Origin: Diphasiastrum complanatum
Lineage: Eukaryota > Streptophyta > Lycopodiopsida > Lycopodiales > Lycopodiaceae
DNA: 64,000 bases
Direction: 5' to 3'
Assembly: GCA_029204225.1 (NCBI GenBank)
Contig: CM055111.1
Coordinates: 28,974,340-29,038,339 of the forward strand
Shown one piece after another: positions 56,520 to 64,000 of the stretch (positions are counted from its first letter, which is position 1; the number at the start of each line of letters is the position of its first letter). The notes below the pieces were generated by a model. It was not told where the DNA came from and ran no database searches. It was given only the letters and a program-made list of their open reading frames with translations. A program made the position numbers and the translations under genes.

Positions 56520-56851
56520 AGGTTATGTTGCCTGTGGTTTGGTGAAAGCTTGGACCTGTTTTGATCAGATTCCTGCCATTTCCGGAGAGCAGCTTGCACA
56601 CTTTCTGTAGGGGCATCTAATCTCTATGCTATTTGCATGGTTGGAGTACTGTTGGCAAGGGGAGTATTGTGATCCTAAAACTTTCTAATTTGGGAGAATT
56701 TCTTTTGAGTTTTCTGGGACAGCCAGGGCTGCAGGAGGGTGCTTTCTAAAGTGAGAACTTCAGTGAAAGTTCTGAGTGGATCTTGGACAAGGGCTAGGAC
56801 AGCCATATAGGGGGATAGTTTCAAATCCAGAAGCTGAGGGCTATTGAGCAA

Positions 56852-58819
56852 GTGGCTGAGCCCAGTCTACCTTTTGTGTTTTATTTCTATCCAGCTGTGT
56901 CTAGTCTTGTAGAAAGCATGCTGAGTGAAGCCAGCCGGCTTGATGGCACTAACTTTAGCATATGGAAATTCAAGATCAAGAACATTCTTGAAGACAAAGA
57001 ATGTTGGAAACTTGTGACAGGTGAGGAGCCTGTTCCAACATCTGAACTTGAACTCAAGGACTATATCAAGAGAGGGGAAAAGGCACACATGATCATCAAC
57101 ATGTCAGTGAGGGATAATGTGATTCCTCTAATCAGGTCAGCCAAAGGGCCTGTGGATGCATGGCACATTCTTTGTGCATTGTATGAGACAACAAGTACAA
57201 CTAGGTTTCTCTACTTGAAGAACAAGTTGTATACTCTCAGAATGGAGATAGGGGAGACAATTACTGATCATCTTACTAAGATTCAGGATCTTAGATATCA
57301 GCTTTCTGTGCTTGGAGAGGCTAATGCTGACAAAGACTTGATGCCAATAGTTCTGAATAGCTTGTCATATGCCTATCAGAACTTTGTGATGATGATATTT
57401 GTGAGGTACAAAGTCCCTACCTATGAAGAGGTCTATGGTCTCTTGTTACATGAGGAGATGAGGAGAGTTAATCTCTCCAAGAGGGAGGAGTTCCAGGAGC
57501 ATGCCTTTGCTTCTAAGAAGAAGCAAAATTCAGCCAAAGCCAAGAAGAAAGGAAAAGGCAAGAACAAAGGAGGACCACAGACACTTGAGCAAGGAATGGA
57601 GAACTTGCAAATGTCAGAAGCACAATCCTCCTCAAATACCTCTTCCATACCTCGAAGGAAGGGGAATTGCAATTATTGTGGTAAATATGGACACTTTGCT
57701 TTTGAGTGTAGGAAGAAGCTTCCCAAGGAGAGCACCACTAGGGCAGCAGGTATACTTGATTTGGTGCATTCAGATTTGTGGGGGCCAACCCAAACCAGGT
57801 TTGCAGGGGGGGCATATTACTTTATGACCTTTATTGATGACTTATCACACAAGATTTGGATTTATTTCTTGAAGCAAGATTCTGAAGCATTCAAGTACTT
57901 TCAACATTTCAAAGCTTTGGTAGAAGAGCATTCAAGAAAGAAGATAAAGATGCTCAGGTCAAACGCTGGTGGAGAGTTCATTAAGACAGAATTTGTGGAA
58001 TTCTACAAGGCCAATGGATTCAAAAGGCAACTTACAGCTCCTCATACCCCTCAGCAAAACGGCGTAACCGAGAGAAAGAACCGAACTATTGTGGAGTGTG
58101 CAAGGTGCATGCTCAAGGCAAAGGGGTTGCCCAACTCTTTTTGGGGCGAGGCAATGCACACAGCGGTGTTTCTGTTGAATAGAAGTCCATCTAAAGTTGT
58201 GGAAGGCAAGACTCCAGAAGAGGCATTTAGCGGCATTAAGCCCAAGGTGGGCGCTTTGAGAGTGTTTGGTTGTACGACATATGCCCATATTCCCAAGGAT
58301 GACAGGAAGAAGCTGGATGCAAAATCAGCAAAGCGCATTTTCTTGGGATATAGTGAGGAAAGCAAGGCTTACCGACTTTACGATCTTACCAGCAGGAAGA
58401 GGATCATAAGTCGAGATGTGATCTTTGAAGAAGATCAAATGCCTCCTATGGAGGAACATGAGAAGGAGGGTACAAGTGAATTTGTGCCAATACTTGATGA
58501 TCCACATCCATATATTGGGGAGTCTCAGGATGATCATATGAGTGATCAAGAGGAAGAATCCGAGGAGACTAGGAAGTGGAAAGAAAGGGGCAAAGCTGTT
58601 GAGTCCTATTCACCGTCTTCATCACCAACTGCAAGGAAGAAGTTTCCCAAGTGGTATTGGCAAACTGTGCAGGATGGTTTGATATTGGATGAGGGAGAGA
58701 GCAGCAATCCAGGGGCAAGGAGGTCTCAAAGGCAAGCCCAACAACATGGACATCAGGAGACAAACTATGCACTTATGACTACTATTAGATCCACATACAT
58801 TCGTTGCGGCAGTAGATGA
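56852..58819 (+). CDS. Ty1/copia gag-integrase fusion, 655 codons, protease missing
   Basis: Gag: EASRLDGTNFSIWKFKIKNI (residues about 26-45), UBN2 region (LYLKNKLYTLRMEIGETITD; VPTYEEVYGLLLHEEMRRV), Lys-rich linker and zinc knuckle CNYCGKYGHFAFEC near residue 275. Only about 15 residues later the integrase core begins: LDLVHSDLWGPTQTRFAGGA, YYFMTFIDDLSHKIWIYFLK, LRSNAGGEF (usually LRSDNGGEF, so the second catalytic Asp is Asn), TPQQNGVTERKNRTIVECAR (third catalytic Glu kept). Then the C-terminal block AKRIFLGYSEESKAYRLYDL and an acidic linker. Protease and the integrase zinc finger are deleted in frame. The natural gag start may be the Met at codon 23 (MLSEASRL). The frame ends just before RT (SRST-type text after 58,790). 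Confidence 0.85.
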   Translation: MAEPSLPFVFYFYPAVSSLVESMLSEASRLDGTNFSIWKFKIKNILEDKECWKLVTGEEPVPTSELELKDYIKRGEKAHMIINMSVRDNVIPLIRSAKGPVDAWHILCALYETTSTTRFLYLKNKLYTLRMEIGETITDHLTKIQDLRYQLSVLGEANADKDLMPIVLNSLSYAYQNFVMMIFVRYKVPTYEEVYGLLLHEEMRRVNLSKREEFQEHAFASKKKQNSAKAKKKGKGKNKGGPQTLEQGMENLQMSEAQSSSNTSSIPRRKGNCNYCGKYGHFAFECRKKLPKESTTRAAGILDLVHSDLWGPTQTRFAGGAYYFMTFIDDLSHKIWIYFLKQDSEAFKYFQHFKALVEEHSRKKIKMLRSNAGGEFIKTEFVEFYKANGFKRQLTAPHTPQQNGVTERKNRTIVECARCMLKAKGLPNSFWGEAMHTAVFLLNRSPSKVVEGKTPEEAFSGIKPKVGALRVFGCTTYAHIPKDDRKKLDAKSAKRIFLGYSEESKAYRLYDLTSRKRIISRDVIFEEDQMPPMEEHEKEGTSEFVPILDDPHPYIGESQDDHMSDQEEESEETRKWKERGKAVESYSPSSSPTARKKFPKWYWQTVQDGLILDEGESSNPGARRSQRQAQQHGHQETNYALMTTIRSTYIRCGSR

Positions 58820-60300
58820 AAAGGTAGGGCAACATGCCATGCAAGAGGAGTATGACTCCATCCTCAAGATTGATACATGGGACTTGGTGAAGCTACCAAA
58901 CGGAAAGCGTCCTATTGGGTGTAAAAGGGTCTATAGGACCAAACACAAATCAGATGGGAGCATCGAAAAGCAGAAGGCAAGGCTGGTGGCCAAAGGCTAT
59001 GCACAACAGGAGGGCTTGGTATGATGAGACTTTTTCACCTGTGGCTAAGATGACTTCTATCAGGTTTGTTTTAGCATTGGCTGCATTTTTTGATTGGAAG
59101 GTCCATCAAATGGACGTGAAGAGTGCTTTTCTCAATGGATAGTTGGCTGAAGAAGTCTACATGGACCAGCCACAAGGCTTTGAGATTAAGGGCAAAGAAA
59201 CTATGGTATGCAAGCTTAAGAAGACCTTGTATGGTTTAAAACAGGCACCCAGGGCCTGGTATAGTTGTATTGACGACTATTTTGCCAAGGAGCAATTTAT
59301 AAAGAGTCATTCGGATGGCAACCTGTTCGTGAAGGAGGAAGATGGGAACATTGTCTTGATAGTTCTCTATGTGGATGACTTGGTCATCACGGGTAACAAT
59401 GGGAAGTTGATTGAAAAGGTGAAGGCTCATTTATCAAATGAGTTCGAAATGAAGGATTTGGGTCTAATCCACTATTGCTTTTGGAAAAAACAAAATTGTG
59501 TGTTTATTTCCCAAGCTAACTATGCACGTGAAGTCTTGAACAGGTTCAACATGCAGGATTGCAAACCCGTATCTACTCCCATTGATACTAGCAACAAGCC
59601 ATCTAGAGATGATGGCACTCCTTTTGTGGACGAGACTCTTTATAGGTAGCTGGTTGGTAGCCTGATTTATCTCACCACTACGAGACTAGACATTACCTAT
59701 GCGGTTGGTGTAGCTAGCCAGTTTATGAGTTTCCCAACTGAAGCCCATTGGAAAGCAGCTAAGAGGGTTTTGAGGTATGTCAAAGGGACAACCTGCTATG
59801 GGATTGAGTACACAGATGACGGGAAGCTCCAGCTTGGAGGCTTTACCGATTCGGATTGGGCTGGTGATAGGGATGATTGGAAGTCGACCACAGATTACAC
59901 TTTTGACATTGGTTCTAGGGCCATTTCTTGGTGCAGCAAGAAATAGCCCACCGTTACCTTGTCACCGACAGAGGCTGAGTACCGCGCAGCGGCGAAAGCT
60001 ACCTGTGAGGCTATATGGCTTAGGAGACTTCTTGGGGAGGTGCAGATCCCACAGGATGGTCCTACTATTCTTTTTTGTGATAGCCAGAGTTGTATCCAGC
60101 TAGCCAAAAATCCCGTGTACCATACTCGTACGAAGCATATTGAGGTGGATCAACACTTCTTACGAGAGATCGAGTATTGTGATACCAACGATCAAGCAAC
60201 ATATATCTTTACTAAGGCACTTAGTAGAGAGAAGTTTGAAAAGTTTCGTAGCATGCTAGGTGTTGGTATGAACAAAATAGCCATTAAGGGGGGGTGTTGA
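58790..60300 (+). pseudogene. Ty1/copia RT and RNase H
   Basis: Starts at DEKVGQHAMQEEYDSILKID, then [35 protein letters not shown] frameshift near 59,015 leads to [20 protein letters not shown] and [13 protein letters not shown]. Next: TMVCKLKKTLYGLKQAPRAW, VLIVLYVDDLVITGNNGKLI (intact YVDD), FEMKDLGLIHYC, QDCKPVSTPID, and RNase [78 protein letters not shown] stops at about 59,140, 59,647 and 59,944; the last two stand where Gln is expected (YRQLVGSL, SKKQPT). All domains are present but the frame is broken four times. Confidence 0.85.
60286..60294 (+). other. Polypurine tract of the copia element
   Basis: aaggggggg directly before the LTR start tgttgaaatg. The pol stop codon overlaps the LTR start (GGC TGT TGA). 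Confidence 0.75.
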
Positions 60301-60664
60301 AATGTAATGCCTATTTTGCCCCTTATGGTTTGTATACTTGTAACTTGTAAGTTGTGCATAAGACATGGGGGTAAAACATTTATGTACATAGTACACCCCA
60401 CTTGTGCTAATTAGGCAAGTAATAACAAGTTAGTTAAGGACCCATGTGGGCTCTAGAGCTAGAATTAGAAAGAAACCACCTCTATGCATTACATGCTATA
60501 TGTGGCCCTTAGTTTGGAGGGGTTTCCACGCCCTACTACTCGTGAGCTTTGAAGTTCTCTCTCTCCTGCTTTTGTCTTCTACCTCATAGTGGGTTTTTTC
60601 AAGCATTCATAGTGTGCTTACTATGTTTTTATGATACTCCATAGCTAGGCCTTGGATTTTTTCA
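60295..60664 (+). repeat. 3' LTR of the copia element (370 bp)
   Basis: TGTTGAAATGTAATGCC ... GGATTTTTTCA. TG...CA ends, after a polypurine tract. Confidence 0.85.
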
Positions 60665-61760
60665 CTATCCACCTCTGGCGTTATAACCCCTGATACTCGG
60701 ATCTGGCCAATAACTCGCCTGTACAATGCTACAACTGCCCGTATAGTATCCTCCTGAAAGCCATGATCTCGAAGCCTCTGTATCAATAGATGCGTGGGGG
60801 TTTTGCGGAAATCCACATAGTAGTATACACGCTCTCTCTTGGTCCTCCGCAATGATGGATCTTAGGGTGAAAATATGATGTGATGTACTATATCTTGGTC
60901 TGAAACTGGCCTGGCCAATGACATGAAGTGCTCTGGTATCTATCTCGACGCTGATCTCAGACTGTAGAATAGAACCATAAACTTTGGCGAAGAGGTGGCT
61001 GATCATGATGGTGCGATAGGATCATAGGATCACCACCTTTGTGAATGGGGAGGATAAGGTTTGTGGACCATGGGGAGGGGAATCCAGATGTGACAGCTCA
61101 ATTGAATAGGATGGAGAGGAATGGTGAGAGGATGTTAGAAGCATACTTCAGAAGTTCAGCCTCTAATTCATCAATGTCTTTGGCTTTAAGTGAGTGTAGT
61201 CGTGTGATGGCCTCTTCTACAAGGTTACGGGTGAATATGTCAAATGTGTCTGTGGATGGTGTGGGAAGTGGGGTTGCGTTAAATATTATGTACAATGATG
61301 TGGCATAGGCTACCCATGTTCTGAGGTCTGTGATCCGGGGTGGAGGTGCTCGTGGGAGGAATTTCTTCCAAAAGGATCTCGATGAGGAACTAAAAAGGAG
61401 GTCAATCATCTTCTCACCTTGGCCTATCTCATACTCAATTTTCTTCTTTCAAGTGGTTCTACGGTATATACGAGATATCTCTTTTACCATATGGGGAAGA
61501 TGGCATCGTGCACAGATCAAATTCTGATGGAGGTGGTTGCATTCTTAGTCATGCCATGGGTTATGTGGTCGATGGTGTCGTTGATGCTTGGGCCATGAGG
61601 ATGGGAAAGTGAGGGATGCTGTAGTATGGATGGTCTGGACAAGAAAAAGAGACTGATCCTCTAAAGTATGCTCATATGGGAAATGAGTAAAGGGTTCAGA
61701 AAGGGCTTCCTTGTATACAGGAGTGTTGTGGGAGATGTAGCGGAGAGAGAATTTCCAAGC
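60665..61760 (-). pseudogene. LINE copy 3: linker and RT 5' half
   Basis: On minus from about 61,750: linker text (PYEHTLEDQSLFL), HPHN(P)WHD, then MIDLLFSSSSRSFWKKFLPR, LKAKDIDELEAELLKYASNI, HLFAKVYGSILQSEISVEID, IGQASFRPRYSTSHHIFTLR, VDFRKTPTHLLIQRLRDHGF. It ends inside RT at 60,665 against the copia LTR. Order and motifs match copy 2 (55,770-54,830) at moderate similarity. Frameshifts are present and the catalytic box is not reached. Confidence 0.8.
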
Positions 61761-62175
61761 TAAAAATTTGCAGTTAACACAACGTTTTTTGGAAAAGCAT
61801 TCAACTAGGGGTAAACTTTGCTCAAAACACTATAAATCAATTTTCCATGTTCTGAAAACATAGAGGATGATGAAAATGAAATGATTTAGACACTAAGCAA
61901 AACCAACCTACTGTTCCTTCTCTAACATGCAATCAAAACAACTTTGAAAAATTGCAACTTTTGCACTAAAAATTGTCAATCTTCCGACGATAACTTTGGC
62001 TACAGTGCACTAGATTGGGTGCTATAAAGCATAGTATAGAGGGAGATGATGTTAGCAAGACAGGTTCAAATCTGTAGCATATGATTAGAACAAGCAAAAA
62101 CATATTTGGGAGGGTTCCCAAGAAAAGGTTTATGGTACCTTTCGAATTGCCATTTCGAACTGTGTGTGTGAATAC
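61761..62175. other. AT-rich spacer, nothing recognised
   Basis: AT-rich sequence between the LINE copy and the chromovirus LTR. No coding or repeat signature recognised. Confidence 0.4.
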
Positions 62176-63225
62176 CTGCAAGCTCCAAGATGCTCCCCAA
62201 CTCCAAGCTAGGATGCCTCCACCTGCAAGTAAGGATCTTCAAGCCTCCATGGATCTCTCCGCCACTTGTGTCCCTAATCTTAATCACAAAGGTAGATAAC
62301 AAGTGGCCTCAAGTATTCACCACCCAACCATAGCTAGCTAGCACATGCAATCCTGCAACTTGGCTAATCTAGCACCCCCTTGCTAACCAATAACTGATCA
62401 CAAGCATACCACCACAACCATAACATACTCAAGATCCTAACCCTACTTATGTCCCATACCATAAGCAAGATCCAAACCCTAAGCATACTACCACACCTCC
62501 AATACACTATCGTAATCTTGCAACGATGTTAAACTTCAAACACACATCTTTATTATAAGCCAGTACTCGTGTATCAAAGGGTGATAGAGTCATTACTTTG
62601 ATGGCTCATATTTCGAATGTTTAGCAAATATGGAAAGTAGTAGAGCACTTACGTCATTATCGCCTTCAGGTTATGGAATTCCATGCACAACCAATGAGAA
62701 AGAGAGAGGCCTCGGGGAGTTAAAGAACCTTCATAGGCTTATGGAAGGTCAAGAGACTTCTTCCATAACCTATGACTCTTTGAATGCTTTTCTTGTGGGA
62801 GTTGGGAACTCAATGGACCCTTTGGAAGGGCGCCCTCCTACTAGGTCCCATGGCCCAAGTTGTGCTTGTATACTTTGGTCCTAGACCAATAAAGTGATAT
62901 GGTTCAAGGTTGAGGCCCAAGGTTTAGAAAAATAGCCAAACACCCATGGTAATGACTTTCTAACACCTCACTAGGTTCCATACCTCCGACCAAGGCATAG
63001 ACACCTACCTGCCCTTATCCAAGGACACTAATACCTTAATCTAAAGGCTCATACCCTTAATCCTAAGGGGTACCCCTTATCCAAGGGTAACTTAATTCCA
63101 TACCTCCGACCAAGGTATAGTCACTTGCCTGCCCTTATTTAAAGGCACCTACCCTTAATCCTAAGGGTACCCCTTATCCAAGGGTAACTTGCCATTCAGC
63201 CCCCAACACTAAATGGACATCTAGA
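62176..63225 (-). repeat. Chromovirus LTR, truncated at both ends
   Basis: Reverse complement of the LTR family at 21,980-24,042. It starts within the LTR at the 'tccatttagtgttgggggct' point (about 63,222 on plus), so the first about 40-50 bp and the polypurine tract are lost. It ends at about 62,176 where the family's 'ttggggagcatcttg(g/a)agcttgcag' block stops. The part near 62,520-62,660 is more diverged. Confidence 0.7.
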
Positions 63226-64000
63226 GGTCACTGAGCCTCCTTTTCCCAGGTATTCTCTTCTTCTGATTTGCCCCTCCACCTGACTAAAAATTCCCGAAGC
63301 ATCTATTCCTTAGAGTTTTCTGCCGGCCGGCTATTAACAATCGCCTCGAGTTCAGGTGGTCCACTCACGGACTCATCACGAAGAAGCTCCACTAGATCTT
63401 CCACAGGGACCAGGGTTTCCCCAACCCCCAACGAGGGTTTCAACTTACTAATGTGAAGAATAGGATGAATTCCAACGTTAGCTGGAAGGTCTAGTTTGTA
63501 TGCGACCTTGTTTATCACTTGGATAACCTTAAAATGACCGCAATACCTAGGTGCCAACTTTGCACACTTATCAGTTTTCAAGCCCCCAGAGTGACTAGGG
63601 ACCCTCAAAAACACCCAGTCGTTGACCATGAATACCTTGTGCTTCCGAGATAGATCAGCATAGTGCCTTGCCCTGTCTTGGGCACTTCTTATGCTATCTT
63701 TAGCTAGCTGTAACATTTCTTGCATATCTGCAAGGAAATCAGTTGCGGCTTGCACCCTAAGGTTCCTCATGCCAACACTAATCGGTGATCGAGGTTGATA
63801 ACTATACATAAGCATGAAAGGGCTGAATCCGGTCGCTGAATCTATTATATGCAAATTCCACCAGTGGAAGGTAATTTTTCAATCAGACTGCCGATGGCCC
63901 ACATATGCTCGTAGCATATCCTCCATCGTCTGATTGGTCCTTTCCATTTGACCGTCTGATTCCGGATGATCTGTAGAACTCAAACTTAAAGTTGTTTCCA
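63226..64000 (-). pseudogene. Chromovirus integrase C-terminus and chromodomain, runs off the window
   Basis: On minus from the right edge: HPESDGQMERTNQTMEDML (catalytic Glu kept here), AYVGHRQSD then TGA where Trp is expected, SATGFSPFMLMYSYQPRSPI, LAKDSIRSAQDRARHYADLS, APRYCGHFKVIQVINKVAYK, HILHISKLKP-type motif (read PILHISKLKPSLGV), and in shifted frame the chromodomain start FLVRWRGKSEEENTWEKE. The ORF at 63,854-63,303 is open for 183 codons. The chromodomain jumps straight into mid-LTR. Upstream pol lies beyond 64,000. Confidence 0.8.

Larger units (their letters stand above)
56444..60664 (+). mobile_element. Ty1/copia element, 5' LTR truncated
   Basis: A 3' LTR of 370 bp is complete (60,295-60,664). 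Only the last 64 bp of the 5' LTR remain (56,444-56,507). Primer site, gag-integrase fusion, RT, RNase H and polypurine tract lie between. The left neighbour is the ORF1 end of LINE copy 2, the right neighbour is the middle of RT in LINE copy 3, so the flanks are not two halves of one interrupted LINE. Confidence 0.85.

Noticed and set aside
62081-62884. ORFs at 62,066-62,302 and 62,630-62,884
   Set aside because: They lie in the reverse chromovirus LTR.

Overview
The window reads as nuclear DNA of a land plant with a large, transposon-filled genome. Evidence: plant-type Ty3/gypsy (chromovirus and Athila/Tat-like) and Ty1/copia elements, an L1-like LINE family, six long (GA)n/(CT)n arrays, widely spaced spliced exons, and two host genes whose best-recognised relatives are plant proteins. 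There are no bacterial-style operons, rRNA genes, complete tRNA genes or CRISPR arrays. The species cannot be told from sequence alone; a non-flowering plant is possible but unproven.

Host genes. (1) A five-exon SPC24-like kinetochore gene on + (27,349-32,155) with a GA-rich 5' leader and a 3.4-kb intron holding a solo LTR and a long (GA)n array. (2) The 5' end of a plant ASCC3/DExH14-type RNA helicase gene on + (44,544 to at least 51,409), with a TATA box, a telo-box-like motif and N-terminal exons; the helicase body is not visible and must lie beyond the window or be lost. SPC24 acts at the kinetochore; ASCC3/DExH14 acts in RNA and ribosome quality control. Nothing here links the two functionally.

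Layout. 0-5.3 kb: decayed Athila/Tat-like fragments on both strands, an unidentified coiled-coil ORF and a copia gag scrap. 6.0-11.84 kb: an Athila/Tat-like element on - (gag, two zinc knuckles, protease, start of RT, a tRNA-Asp type primer site and a 718-bp LTR). 12.1-14.4 kb: integrase scrap, LTR start and a large tandem duplication. 14.8-19 kb: copia pieces including an open gag. 19-26 kb: chromovirus pol with an inverted RT palindrome, a direct LTR-LTR junction and a second internally deleted copy, then copia pol pieces in opposing orientations. 27.3-32.2 kb: SPC24. 35.56-41.70 kb: an LTR element with gag and protease on opposite strands and no RT seen. 44.3-51.4 kb: start of the helicase gene, with a complex LTR cluster in its intron. 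52.4-56.4 kb: two LINE copies head to tail on -. 56.4-60.7 kb: copia element with a gag-integrase fusion. 60.7-61.8 kb: third LINE copy. 62.2-64.0 kb: chromovirus LTR and integrase on -.

Nearly all element genes are broken. Many of the stops are readable as C:G to T:A transitions, especially CAG to TAG, as expected for long-methylated plant repeats. I do not see a new multi-gene system. The most unusual signals are four separate places where halves of one retroelement coding region sit in opposite orientation, the LTR-LTR junction with circle-junction-like extra bases, the RT-less element with opposed gag and protease, and the unidentified coiled-coil ORF at the left end.
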